A DNA stretch of 25,523 nucleotides from Clostridia bacterium (lineage in GTDB: Bacteria > Bacillota_A > Clostridia > Christensenellales > Aristaeellaceae), in the NCBI GenBank assembly GCA_017464225.1, contig JAFUDW010000074.1, positions 1 through 25,523 of the forward strand, given 5' to 3'. The notes under the pieces were generated by a model that had not been told where the DNA came from, did not search any database, and saw only the letters and a program-made list of their open reading frames with translations. Position numbers and translations under genes: made by a program. Positions 14,392 through 22,818 of this stretch are shown in pieces (position 1 is the first letter of the stretch; every line of letters begins with the position of its first letter).

Positions 14392-16758
14392 TCAGCAGGC
14401 GGTAAACAGCTCCAGAATGGCGCCGTAAAGCGCTTTGGGCACGGGCAGCATATGAAGCTGCGCCAGGAAGCAGGCGGCGTCTTTATTTTTCCTTGCCGCC
14501 TGCATGACGCCGTTCTTCAAATCATAGCTGATCTGCGCTGCGTGCAGCATCCTTTCAAGCCGCGCCAGGCGGTCGATGGCAGGAACCTCCGGAACGCTCC
14601 GCCAATGCAAAGCACAAGCGCTTTCCTTCAGGGAAAGCGTCAGCGCCCGGCGCTCAGCGTCATAAGCGGAAGTGGCAACGGCTTCGCTTTCCTCCGGCAA
14701 AACATTGGCAAACCCGTTCAGCTCTATGCTATAGCGCCTTTGGACGGGCAGCAGGGTAAGATCGCCCTCTGGCGGCAGGATCTCCACCGTCAAACCGTTT
14801 TCCCTGCGGAGACTGATCCGGGTAACAGCCCGGCGGTACGCGGGATCGGCTGGCAGCAGGCCATTATCCTCGATCAGCTCGGTTTCCCCATCGCCATCGG
14901 GATACACGCGCAGCAGGATATGCTCCGGCAGCGCCGCGCCGTTTTGCGGGATCTCCGCGCCGTCCATGGGCAGAATAGCGCCCTCCCTGACCAGAACAGG
15001 CAAACTCTCCAGCGGACGATACATTTTCAGCTGTCTGCCGCCATGATAGCGCAGACCAGTGAAGAAATCCGTCCAAACCCCTTCCGGCAGATAGGCGTCC
15101 GTCTCCCCCAGCTGGGCTTCCCGATCCAAAGGCGCCGTTACCGGGCATACGGTGAGGCAGTCGCCCAGCAGGTATTGGTTCCTTCGGGAAAAATACAGGC
15201 TCCAGTCCTCGGGGCAGGCATAATAGAGCGGGCGCAAAAGCACGCTCCCTTGCTCGCTGCAGCGCACATTCTGACTGTACAGCCAGGGGATCAACCGATG
15301 GCGCAGCCGCAGGAAATCCTTCATGACCGCGGCCTTTTCCGGCGAGAACATCCAAGGCTCCTTACTCATAAAAGGATTATTGGAGGAGTGCAGCCGCATG
15401 ATGGGCGAAAACACGCCAAACTGCGTCCAGCGAACGGTCAGCTCCGGATCGGCGATCCCATGCATATGCCCGCCGATATCATGGCTCCACCAGCCGTAGC
15501 CGATATCGGCGGCGGCAGCGGTGAAATAGGGCTGGAAGGCCAGGGACGCCCAAGTGATGCAGCTGTCCCCCGAAAAGCCGATGGGATAGCGATGGCTCCC
15601 AGGCCCGCCGTAGCGGCTGAGGATGAGCGCCGGACGCCCGGTTTCAAGCGCGTGCAGATAGCGGGTATGATTCAGCACGAACAGCGGATCCATGCCCGGG
15701 TCGGTGGTGCCGCCCTTCTGCTGCCAGTCCAGCCACCAGAAATCCACGCCCATTTTCTCCAATGAAGAAAGGACGGCATCCTCCAGCGACCTTAAAAACG
15801 TTTTATCCGCCGCGTCGAAAGGGAAGGATTTTTCCCCTTCGGGGCTCTCCCCCATGGCCTTCGCCATCAGCGGATACAGCTCCTCGCAGGGCCGCACGCC
15901 ATCCGCCGGATGATCGTTCAGCGTCACCTTGAGCCCCTGGCTGTGCAGCCAGGCGAGCAGCTTTTCCGGCTCCGGGAACTTATTTCTGTCCCAGGTATAC
16001 CCCGTCCATCCGGTGCCGTATTTGGGATCGATATCGGTCACATGCCAATTCATATCCAGCACCGATACCGAAAGCGGAATGCCTTCCCGGCTGAAACGCT
16101 CCATCAGCGCTTGATATTCCTGCTGGGTATAGGGATAATACCGGCTCCACCAGTTCCCCAGCGCAAAACGGGGCACCACAGGCGCGCTGCCGGACAGACG
16201 CAGATAATCCCGCAGCGCAGCCTGGAAATCATGGCCGTACGCGAACAGATACAGATCCTCCCCGTGGGGACGGGCGGGCAGCAGTCCGCCCGTTTCATCC
16301 ATGCCCATGGACGCGCTGTCGTCCAGCACGGCATAGCCATGGAAGGACTGGATGCCGCCCTCCAGCGGGATCTCGCCGTCCGCTTCATCCAGCGTGCGCG
16401 CCGTGCCGCCCAGGGTGCGGGAATCATCCCCATAATGCCATACGCTGGCGTAAATGGCATACGCGCCTTTGAGCGTCACCGAAAGTCCGGCGGAGGAAAA
16501 GGGCCGCCGATCATAGCATAAACGCAGATGCTCGGTTTCCACGGTGAGCAGCTTTTCGGTCTCCGTCACCGTAAATTCCGGCACCGGAAAATCCCGGCAC
16601 AGCGCCATCTGGGTGGCGGTATCCCGGAACGCGCCGTTTTGCTCATACTCCAGGCGAAGGAGCCTGGAGGTCAGCACGGTGATGCGATAAGCCTTGCCCT
16701 GCACCACCGCCTCAGGGGCGGCATAGGGACGGATGGACCAAAGATCAGTCGCTTTCAT
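14392..16758 (-). CDS. Glycoside hydrolase family 31 (alpha-glucosidase/alpha-xylosidase type)
   Basis: This 788-residue enzyme releases terminal alpha-linked sugars from oligosaccharides; glucose, xylose or galactose specificity cannot be read from sequence. There is no signal peptide, so it acts on imported substrate. The N-terminal beta-sandwich (about 1-190) is followed by the TIM barrel with LGNWWSRYYPY and VLDMNWH. DFWWLDWQQ carries the predicted nucleophile D344. FSGDSCITW carries the predicted acid/base D398. WWSHDIGGHMHG is a further family signature. The nucleophile motif has WLDWQQ instead of the commoner WxDMNE. C-terminal beta domains follow, and about 100 extra helical residues end the protein. 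It is the last gene of the operon, 106 bases after the binding protein. GAGGG lies 8 bases before the ATG but inside a hairpin. Confidence 0.92.
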   Translation of the reverse strand: MKATDLWSIRPYAAPEAVVQGKAYRITVLTSRLLRLEYEQNGAFRDTATQMALCRDFPVPEFTVTETEKLLTVETEHLRLCYDRRPFSSAGLSVTLKGAYAIYASVWHYGDDSRTLGGTARTLDEADGEIPLEGGIQSFHGYAVLDDSASMGMDETGGLLPARPHGEDLYLFAYGHDFQAALRDYLRLSGSAPVVPRFALGNWWSRYYPYTQQEYQALMERFSREGIPLSVSVLDMNWHVTDIDPKYGTGWTGYTWDRNKFPEPEKLLAWLHSQGLKVTLNDHPADGVRPCEELYPLMAKAMGESPEGEKSFPFDAADKTFLRSLEDAVLSSLEKMGVDFWWLDWQQKGGTTDPGMDPLFVLNHTRYLHALETGRPALILSRYGGPGSHRYPIGFSGDSCITWASLAFQPYFTAAAADIGYGWWSHDIGGHMHGIADPELTVRWTQFGVFSPIMRLHSSNNPFMSKEPWMFSPEKAAVMKDFLRLRHRLIPWLYSQNVRCSEQGSVLLRPLYYACPEDWSLYFSRRNQYLLGDCLTVCPVTAPLDREAQLGETDAYLPEGVWTDFFTGLRYHGGRQLKMYRPLESLPVLVREGAILPMDGAEIPQNGAALPEHILLRVYPDGDGETELIEDNGLLPADPAYRRAVTRISLRRENGLTVEILPPEGDLTLLPVQRRYSIELNGFANVLPEESEAVATSAYDAERRALTLSLKESACALHWRSVPEVPAIDRLARLERMLHAAQISYDLKNGVMQAARKNKDAACFLAQLHMLPVPKALYGAILELFTAC

Positions 16759-16765
16759 GGATATT

Positions 16766-16809
16766 CCCTCTTCTGAAGAGGGGCTGCCGCAGGTAAAAGC
16801 AGCAGCCCC
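16766..16809 (-). promoter_or_regulatory. Overlapping hairpins that enclose the GH31 ribosome binding site
   Basis: Seven base pairs join CCCTCTT (16766-16772) and AAGAGGG (16776-16782). On the minus strand this stem contains the Shine-Dalgarno sequence of the GH31 gene. A second stem pairs GGGGCTGC (16780-16787) with GCAGCCCC (16802-16809). The two stems share 16780-16782, so they compete at the base. They could lower GH31 translation or transcription relative to the upstream transport genes. Confidence 0.5.
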
Positions 16810-16864
16810 GTATTTGTCGGTCGATCACGTTATTTAATTCTGCGCAAAACCCTTTTTTCCTGCT

Positions 16865-18397
16865 TTATTCGCCAATATACTTGGCATAAGCGTCCAGGTG
16901 GATTGCGATCAGATCCTGCACGTTCATCCGCTGCAGCTGGGCGATATAGGCATCCCATTCCTCGTCCACGCCGCCCTCGGTAACCCAGTGCGCGTACTGC
17001 TGGTTGCAATAGCTGATGATATCGGGGCTGAGGAAGGCCATTTCATCCAGCTGATCGGCGGTATAGGCCACAACGGGGAAGGTGTCGCGCACATATGCGG
17101 CGTTCACAGCGTCGTCGGCCAGCTTGATGCCGTCGCCCTCGGTGGTGGGCAGAATGACCTTACTCTCAAATTCGGGGTCCATATACTTGGGGCCATGATC
17201 GCGGAAGGAGAACGTCCAGCAGGAGGTATCCAGGTTGATGCCGGAATCAGCCGAAGGCAGAAGGACTTCATAGGTGCCGTCCTCATTCTTGGCGATCTTG
17301 CCGTCGCCAATGGAGCCGTAATAGGTCTGCAAGGAGGCCTCGTCGGTATAGAATTGGTCCGCCCAGGTCAGCAGTTTGCCGGGATCAGAGCAGTTCTTGG
17401 TGATGACAAACTCGTTTTTGCCGTAGTTCAGGAAGGTGGGATCGGATTCCACATAGCGATTGCCATCGGGGCCGATAACGGCTTCCGCCACCACGTAATC
17501 CTTGGCGTTGCCCAGCAGTTCAGCATCGGCAGTCCAGGCGAACACGATGCCCGTACGGGGGCCGGCGTCGGTATCCTGCACCTTGGCGCGCACCATATCG
17601 GAGGTCTGGGTGAAATGCTCGGGATCCAGCGCGCCGTTCACATACAGGTCATGGGCCCACTTGACGGCTTCCTTATAGTTTTCACCCATGGGGACAAAGT
17701 AGGGCTGGCCCTCGGCGTTGATGCCCATCAGATTGCCGGCGCGGCTGGCCTGCACACCGAAGGGCAGCAGCAGGTTGTTCAGATCGCCCGCCAGAGAGGA
17801 AGAGGCGATGAAGCCATAACGGCCCTCGCCGGAATTAGAGAACGCGACCAGAGTATCCGCCAGCTCGGTATAGGTGGTGGGCATGGGCAGACCCAACTCC
17901 TCCAGCCAAACCTTGTTGATGTACATTTCATTGGCGGTGGCGGGGCGCATGGGCAGCTTCTTGGGCAGGCTCCAGATATTGCCGTCGGCATCCTGGCTCA
18001 GGGCCTTCAGATCGGGATCCTTTTCAAAGATGGCGGTCAGATTGGGCATATACTGGGGGATCAGCTCGCTCAGCTCCACAAAGTAATCGGTGTTGGGAAT
18101 GATGTCGGCATCGGTCAGGGAGATGGAGCCGAAGAAGGCATCGGGCAGGGCTTCCAGGCCGCTGGCCAGCATCAGGGATTTCTGATCAGCCCAGGAGGCG
18201 TTCCAGTAGGGCTGCCAAACGATATTGACGCCGGTGGCTTCGCCGATTTCCTTCAGGAAGGCGGTTTCGGCAAAGTCCGTGCCCCAGGTTTCGGTCCAGC
18301 GGACGATGGCCACGGTGAAGGTGTCGTCCTCAGCGGAGGCCGCACTCACAGAGAGCAGCATGCAGAGGATCAGCAGGAGAGACAGCAGTTTCTTCAT
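16865..18397 (-). CDS. ABC transporter extracellular sugar-binding protein (LplA-like)
   Basis: This 510-residue solute-binding protein delivers an oligosaccharide to the two permeases encoded just upstream. A signal peptide ends in SAASA at residue 22. The only nearby cysteine (C12) lies inside the hydrophobic core and not in a lipobox, so the protein appears to be cleaved by signal peptidase I and not lipid-anchored. The mature part shows family features: WTETWG, a SWADQKSLMLASGLEALPDAF segment, DGNIWSLPK, NEMYINKVWLEELGLPMPTTYTEL and a C-terminal Trp-rich region. Its length fits the long LplA/YtcQ class. GGAGG lies 9 bases before the ATG. It is preceded by the permease gene at a distance of 100 bases, with no terminator between. 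Confidence 0.9.
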   Translation of the reverse strand: MKKLLSLLLILCMLLSVSAASAEDDTFTVAIVRWTETWGTDFAETAFLKEIGEATGVNIVWQPYWNASWADQKSLMLASGLEALPDAFFGSISLTDADIIPNTDYFVELSELIPQYMPNLTAIFEKDPDLKALSQDADGNIWSLPKKLPMRPATANEMYINKVWLEELGLPMPTTYTELADTLVAFSNSGEGRYGFIASSSLAGDLNNLLLPFGVQASRAGNLMGINAEGQPYFVPMGENYKEAVKWAHDLYVNGALDPEHFTQTSDMVRAKVQDTDAGPRTGIVFAWTADAELLGNAKDYVVAEAVIGPDGNRYVESDPTFLNYGKNEFVITKNCSDPGKLLTWADQFYTDEASLQTYYGSIGDGKIAKNEDGTYEVLLPSADSGINLDTSCWTFSFRDHGPKYMDPEFESKVILPTTEGDGIKLADDAVNAAYVRDTFPVVAYTADQLDEMAFLSPDIISYCNQQYAHWVTEGGVDEEWDAYIAQLQRMNVQDLIAIHLDAYAKYIGE

Positions 18398-18497
18398 GGT
18401 TTTTTTCCTCCATTCTGTTTATGTTCAGGCGATACGCGCCTTGGAACCGATTTCCGTTTGTCCGCAAATGCTGCTGAATATCAGGGCGATCTGCGCT

Positions 18498-19424
18498 TTA
18501 CCCTTTTAACGCGCCGATCATGACGCCCTGGTTGAAATACTTCTGCACAAAGGGATACATGGTCATGATGGGCAATGAGGACACCACGATGGCGCCGTAT
18601 TTGATCAGATTTGCCTTGCGGTTCAGATCAGCCGCGGCCGAGCCGGTCATGGCGGTGGCCGCCATTTCATTGTTGATCAGGATGTTGCGCATCACCAGCT
18701 GCAAGGGATAGCGGCTGGGCGTGCGCAGGTAGATCATGGCGTTGAAGTAGCTGTTCCAGTGCCCCACCGCCGCCCACAGGGCGATCACCGCCAGAATGGC
18801 TTTTGACAGCGGCAGTACGATCTGGAAAAAGTACCGCAGGTTGCCGCAGCCGTCGATCTGCGCGGCGTCCCATAATTCACCGGGAATGCTGGTCTGGAAA
18901 AACGTTCGGGCCACAACGATGTAATAAGAGATCACCGAGAAGGGCAGCACCATCACCAGGAAGGTATCCACCATATTAAAGGTATTGTTCAGTATGATGA
19001 ATGTGGGGATCAGGCCGCCGCCGAAAAACATGGGAAAAATGAAGAAGAAGGTAAAGAATCCACGGCCCGCCAGATCCTTCCGGCTCAGTGCGTAGGCCAC
19101 CGGGATATTGACCACCAGCATGATCAGCGTGCCGATCAGGCTGTACAGGATCGTATTGGCATAGCCGCGCCACAGATTGGACATGGAAAACAGATAGCTG
19201 TATCCGTCCAGGCTGAACGCCTTGGGCCAGAGCAGCACCTCCCCCTGGGCCACCAGGTTGGGATCGCTGATGGAGGCGATCACGATAAAGTACATGGGAT
19301 ACAGCGCCAGCAGGGTCAGGATCGCGGCGACGGTATAAATAACGCCATCAAACGCCTTGTCCGCGCCGGTTTTGCGGATCCGGTTCCTTGCGGAGGAATG
19401 ATTTTGCTTCACTGCCGTGCTCAT
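18498..19424 (-). CDS. ABC sugar transporter permease (LplC/YtcP-like)
   Basis: This 308-residue inner-membrane permease is of the MalG-type (CUT1) family. Six membrane segments are visible, starting at FDGVIYTVAAILTLLALYP. The cytoplasmic loop contacting the ATPase reads ELWDAAQIDG (183-192), followed by FFQIVLPL. It forms the channel with the second permease encoded 18 bases upstream. GGAGG lies 8 bases before the ATG. No ATPase gene is in the locus; in Firmicutes such systems commonly borrow a shared MsmX-type ATPase encoded elsewhere. Confidence 0.93.
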   Translation of the reverse strand: MSTAVKQNHSSARNRIRKTGADKAFDGVIYTVAAILTLLALYPMYFIVIASISDPNLVAQGEVLLWPKAFSLDGYSYLFSMSNLWRGYANTILYSLIGTLIMLVVNIPVAYALSRKDLAGRGFFTFFFIFPMFFGGGLIPTFIILNNTFNMVDTFLVMVLPFSVISYYIVVARTFFQTSIPGELWDAAQIDGCGNLRYFFQIVLPLSKAILAVIALWAAVGHWNSYFNAMIYLRTPSRYPLQLVMRNILINNEMAATAMTGSAAADLNRKANLIKYGAIVVSSLPIMTMYPFVQKYFNQGVMIGALKG

Positions 19425-19442
19425 CGGTTTTTCCTCCTTCCA

Positions 19443-20372
19443 TCAGAACAGGGACGTATCGCTGAGTTTTTTGGAAACGGTGTTGACGAAGATGAGGATA
19501 ATGAAATTGACCACGTTATTGAACAGACCGATGGCCGCGGAATAGCTGTACTGATTGGATTTGAGGCCCATCTTATACAGATAGGTGGAAATGATCTCGC
19601 TCTTGGCGATGTTCAGATCGTTCTGCAGCAGGTAAACCTTTTCAAAACCCACGCCCAGCAGGCTGCCGCTGCGCAGGATGAACAGCGTAACCATGGTGGG
19701 CAGCAGCATGGGGATATCAATGGCGCTGATCTTTTGCCATTTATTGGCGCCGTCTACGTCCGCCGCTTCGTAAAGCTGGGGATCCACGGAGGAGAGCTCG
19801 GCGATATACATGATGGAATCCCAGCCCACGTGCTGCCAGGCCTCGGTCCACACATAAATGCTGGAAAAAGCTTTGGCGCTGCCCATCAGATCGCCCGTTT
19901 TAATCCCCACCAGCCCCATGAGCTTGGGGATCACGCCCGAAGAGGGCGAAAGGAACATGATGATCATGCCGCACATGACCACGGTGGAAATAAAATGCGG
20001 CAGGTAGGTGGAAACCTGGAAAAACTTTTTGAAACGTCTGGCGTACATCTGGTTGCACATCAGCGCGATCAGGATGGGCAAAGGGAATGTGACCAGAATG
20101 GTATACAAGCTGATGACCAGCGTATTGGCGATGGTATTGGTGAACATATAGGAGGAGAAGTACCGCTCAAAGTACTTGAATCCCGCCCACTGACTGCCCC
20201 AGATGCCCTGCGCCGGCCGGAAATCCTTGAAGGCAATGATCACGCCGTACATGGGCAGATAGGTAAAGCAGATAAAGATGACAATGGCGGGCAGCATGAG
20301 CAGATACAAGCCCCAGTTTTGCCGTATCCGCGTCCATACCGAACGCCTCCGCAGGGATTTGGTTTGCTCCAT
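19443..20372 (-). CDS. ABC sugar transporter permease (LplB/YteP-like)
   Basis: This 309-residue inner-membrane permease is of the MalF-type (CUT1) family and is the first gene of the operon. A cytoplasmic basic N-terminus is followed by LYLLMLPAIVIFICFTYLP and further membrane helices. The ATPase-coupling loop reads YEAADVDGANKWQ (201-213), followed by IPMLLP. GAGGAG lies 8 bases before the ATG. Its leader of about 100 bases carries operator-like palindromes, indicating control by the divergent LacI-family regulator. Confidence 0.93.
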   Translation of the reverse strand: MEQTKSLRRRSVWTRIRQNWGLYLLMLPAIVIFICFTYLPMYGVIIAFKDFRPAQGIWGSQWAGFKYFERYFSSYMFTNTIANTLVISLYTILVTFPLPILIALMCNQMYARRFKKFFQVSTYLPHFISTVVMCGMIIMFLSPSSGVIPKLMGLVGIKTGDLMGSAKAFSSIYVWTEAWQHVGWDSIMYIAELSSVDPQLYEAADVDGANKWQKISAIDIPMLLPTMVTLFILRSGSLLGVGFEKVYLLQNDLNIAKSEIISTYLYKMGLKSNQYSYSAAIGLFNNVVNFIILIFVNTVSKKLSDTSLF

Positions 20373-20403
20373 GATCAGCTCTCCTCACTTGGTCGGCGGG
20401 AAA

Positions 20404-20417
20404 GTTTATCGTTACAC
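20404..20417. promoter_or_regulatory. Operator-like site 1
   Basis: GTTTATCGTTACAC is an imperfect copy of the perfect palindrome at 20450-20463, sharing the GTTTATCG half. It lies in the operon leader, about 55 bases past the predicted transcription start. Confidence 0.5.
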
Positions 20418-20449
20418 CTCCCGCAAATTTTCGCATTGATCTGCAAAAG

Positions 20450-20463
20450 GTTTATCGATAAAC
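20450..20463. promoter_or_regulatory. Operator-like site 2, perfect palindrome
   Basis: GTTTATCGATAAAC is a perfect 14-base palindrome with a central CG, the form typical of LacI-family operators. It lies about 10 bases past the predicted operon transcription start, a position suited to repression. Confidence 0.7.
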
Positions 20464-20478
20464 TCATCAGTTGTTATA

Positions 20479-20507
20479 AGTATATCGTTAAACCCTGTGT
20501 TTGTCAA
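20479..20507 (-). promoter_or_regulatory. SigA-type promoter of the sugar operon, overlapped by operator-like site 3
   Basis: On the minus strand: TTGACA (20502-20507), a 17-base spacer, TATACT (20479-20484), close to consensus. GTATATCGTTAAAC (20480-20493), two mismatches from the perfect operator palindrome, covers the -10 element and half the spacer. Binding there would block RNA polymerase. Confidence 0.8.
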
Positions 20508-20699
20508 TCCCTTTTTCAGAATTTTTTTGCATCCTCATCACTTTTTATACGATTGGATAAACCGATACTTCTTATCGACCTATTTTATCCTCAAACAGCG
20601 TCAAAGCGCATCGGGCGAAATCAGGGAGAAAAAAGAAGCGGCTGGAAGATCGTGTTTCGCTTTATGAAAGGCCACGGATGTGAAAGTTGATTCCGTGCA

Positions 20700-20729
20700 T
20701 TGACAAAAAAGATCACAATAGATTATGAT
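20700..20729 (+). promoter_or_regulatory. SigA-type promoter of the LacI-family gene
   Basis: TTGACA (20700-20705), an 18-base spacer, TATGAT (20724-20729). The leader is about 33 bases and contains AAGGAG. A weak operator resemblance just past the -10 (9 of 14 bases at 20733-20746) might allow autoregulation but is not convincing. Confidence 0.7.
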
Positions 20730-20768
20730 AAGGTTGAACGTTATAGTTGCTGAAGGAGCAGTTTGATT

Positions 20769-21779
20769 TTGATTACCATCAAAGATATCGCGGCGGAAGC
20801 CGGCGTCAGCGTAATGACGGTATCCAACGTGCTCAACAATAACCACGCGCGGGTTTCTCCGGCCACGGAGCAGCGCGTCCGCGCTATTATGGAAAAGCAC
20901 CATTACGTGCCCAATATGGCCGCCCGCAGCTTGATTTCAAAGTCCTCCCGCATCATCGCCTTACTGCTGCCCATCTGGCACGCGTCCACCGCCAGTATGC
21001 TGCTGGATCCCTACGCCGGGCAGCTGGTGGGCCATCTGGAGGAACTGCTCCGTGAAAAGCAGTATTATGTGATGGTCTGCTCCTTCAAACAGGTCGATGA
21101 AATGCTGATGATGCAAAAAACCTGGCAAATGGACGGAATGATCCTGGTCATGCCCCATCAGGATTCCGTGACCCGGGAGCTGATCGAAAAAAGCCAGGCG
21201 CCGCTGGTGGTATTTGACCGGCATTACGATGATCTGCAGATGCTTTCGGTCTGTCTGGACGACCGAAAGGGCGGCTATACCGCCGCTGATTACCTGCTCA
21301 AAAAAGGCCACCGCAGGATCGGCTTCGCCGCCCCGGCCATCTACGAATCCTCCGTTATCCAGGACCGTTTTCAGGGCTATTTGGCCGCGCTGCACGAACA
21401 CGGCCTGCAGGAGCGGACAGACTGGCTGTTTGACAACGTGGTGCACCAGGAGGGCGGTGAAAAAGTAGCCGCCGCCCTGCGGGACATGCCGGATCCTCCC
21501 AGCGCTATCATCGCCACCGAGGATCTGCTTGCCTGTGGCATCGTAAAAGGCTGCCAGGAAAGGAGCCTGCAGGTGCCGGAGGATATATCGGTCGTGGGCT
21601 TTGACGATTCCATGCCCGCCCGGCTCATCACGCCCGAGCTGACCACCATCGCCCAGGATATCCGCAAAAAAGCGAGCACAGGGGTACAGCTTCTGCTCCA
21701 GGCCATTGAAAACCCCTCGTTCCGCAACGAACACACCGTGCTTGACGTAAAGCTGGTGGAGCGCAAATCGGTAAAATAA
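20769..21779 (+). CDS. LacI-family transcriptional regulator
   Basis: This 336-residue DNA-binding regulator probably represses the divergent sugar operon and responds to an imported sugar. The N-terminal helix-turn-helix reads TIKDIAAEAGVSVMTVSNVL, followed by the hinge helix region (NMAARSLISKSSRIIALLLP). A periplasmic-binding-protein-like sensor domain follows, with family motifs VVFDRH, GHRRIGFAAP and ISVVGFDDS near the C-terminus. The start is a TTG. Codon 20769 gives the family-typical MITIKDIA and lies 10 bases after AGGAG. A TTG at 20763 in frame would add two residues but is only 4 bases from that site. Confidence 0.92.
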   Translation: MITIKDIAAEAGVSVMTVSNVLNNNHARVSPATEQRVRAIMEKHHYVPNMAARSLISKSSRIIALLLPIWHASTASMLLDPYAGQLVGHLEELLREKQYYVMVCSFKQVDEMLMMQKTWQMDGMILVMPHQDSVTRELIEKSQAPLVVFDRHYDDLQMLSVCLDDRKGGYTAADYLLKKGHRRIGFAAPAIYESSVIQDRFQGYLAALHEHGLQERTDWLFDNVVHQEGGEKVAAALRDMPDPPSAIIATEDLLACGIVKGCQERSLQVPEDISVVGFDDSMPARLITPELTTIAQDIRKKASTGVQLLLQAIENPSFRNEHTVLDVKLVERKSVK

Positions 21780-21874
21780 AAGTCAGATCCCGTTTTGTTT
21801 TCCTGCTGCCGTTTCTTCCCGCCAGAGTATTTCTTATGCAGGCGCAAATTAAAAAAAGCATATATAAACGCGTC

Positions 21875-21897
21875 GCCCCAGCCGTCACGGCTGGGGC
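21875..21897. terminator. Strong hairpin between convergent genes
   Basis: GCCCCAGCCG (21875-21884), loop TCA, CGGCTGGGGC (21888-21897): ten perfect GC-rich pairs. It lies between the LacI-family stop (21779) and the minus-strand stop at 21921. The T-run for minus-strand reading is displaced (TTTTTTT about 17 bases past the stem), so it may act as a two-way transcript end without being a canonical terminator. Confidence 0.55.
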
Positions 21898-21920
21898 TGA
21901 TTTGAAATCATACGCAAGCG

Positions 21921-22814
21921 TTAAAATAGGTCAAGCGCGCTGTCCAGATAGATTTCCTCCCGCACCTTGAGCTGATGCTCCGGTTTCGTCATGTAGTAAA
22001 GCAGGAATTCCAGAACGATGGCGCTGCCCAGGCTCCGTCCTTCGATTTTAAAATGGGAAAAACCGCCCGGAAGATAGGCGCTTTGAATATCCTCAATGCC
22101 GATGAAGCCCGGATTTTTCATGGCGTCGGAAAATCGGTAGCCCCTTCCGGCATCCGGCGACGCGCAAACATGATCGGCGCAGCTCTCCCCCAGGTTCTTC
22201 CGGCTGACGTTCTCATAGCATGCCCTTCTGTCGGGGCAGCGGAACCAGCAGCATTCGTTGCAGAGGAATTCCACCTTCCGCTTCTGCTGTTCAGACAGCG
22301 CGCTCAATCTGTCAAAGGCTTTATTCAATCTGAAATCGGGCACAACGTAACGGAATTCCGGACGGTTCAGTTCGTCCTCAAGCTGATCAAATTCCGTCAG
22401 CACCTTTGTGGTGGAAGAAACAAAGTAGAATCCCGGATACCGCTCCCGAAGATAATCAAGCAGCAGATCCGAGCAGAGGATCACGCCGTTTGGGCGCGCG
22501 CCGTTCTTTTCAAACAAAGCGCACAGGGCATTGCATTTTCTGTCAGAAAGATGTTCCTGCCGGAGCAGGGAGTTGCTGAAGGTAAGCCGCGCGGAAACGC
22601 CGTATTCGCGCGTCAGCTCCGCCACCTTCTCCGGACGGTTTTCCCCGAAACCCACGCGGCCCCCGCCCCAAAGGCAGTCAGAAGGCGCGCCGTAGATAGA
22701 GCCGATCTCACACCAATCGTAAAACCACTCCCTGCGCTCGCGATACAGCGGAAGAAAAGCCCTGTACAGCTCATAGAATTCAAACAGCCCGGGCAAATGA
22801 TAATACGCTTTCAT
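21921..22814 (-). CDS. Conserved Cys-rich protein, predicted TIM-barrel (U32-like), function unknown
   Basis: I recognise this 297-residue protein only as a conserved hypothetical of gut Firmicutes. Alternating strands and helices (VSARLTFSNS, NGVILCSDLLLDYL, YPGFYFVSSTTKVL, EFRYVVPDFRLN, FKIEGRSLGS) suggest a TIM barrel like that of U32-family proteins. A cysteine cluster, C185, C188, C189, C193, C199, C212 and C217, lies after the strand VEFLCNECC and could hold an iron-sulfur cluster; this is inferred. The start at 22814 (MKAYYHLPGLFEFY) follows the stop of the DUF1349-type gene by 4 bases, implying coupling. The open frame continues to 22940 but that part overlaps the upstream gene. Confidence 0.75.
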   Translation of the reverse strand: MKAYYHLPGLFEFYELYRAFLPLYRERREWFYDWCEIGSIYGAPSDCLWGGGRVGFGENRPEKVAELTREYGVSARLTFSNSLLRQEHLSDRKCNALCALFEKNGARPNGVILCSDLLLDYLRERYPGFYFVSSTTKVLTEFDQLEDELNRPEFRYVVPDFRLNKAFDRLSALSEQQKRKVEFLCNECCWFRCPDRRACYENVSRKNLGESCADHVCASPDAGRGYRFSDAMKNPGFIGIEDIQSAYLPGGFSHFKIEGRSLGSAIVLEFLLYYMTKPEHQLKVREEIYLDSALDLF

Positions 22815-22818
22815 TTCT

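Larger units (their letters stand above)
20373..20768. promoter_or_regulatory. Divergent control region between sugar operon and LacI-family gene
   Basis: This 396-base stretch separates the sugar operon (leftward) from its probable regulator (rightward). It carries a promoter for each side and three related 14-base operator-like palindromes on the operon side. A half-site (GATAAAC, 20556-20562) lies in the middle. From 20563 to 20695 I see no further promoter, gene or strong hairpin. Confidence 0.75.

Noticed and set aside
18398..18497. Possible terminator or promoter between permease and binding protein genes
   Set aside because: Only weak GGCG/CGCC pairing and no T-run or promoter hexamers were seen; the gap is best read as part of the operon transcript.
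16898..18523. A 541-codon plus-strand open frame
   Set aside because: It is antisense to the substrate-binding protein, which has a signal peptide, family motifs and a strong ribosome binding site.
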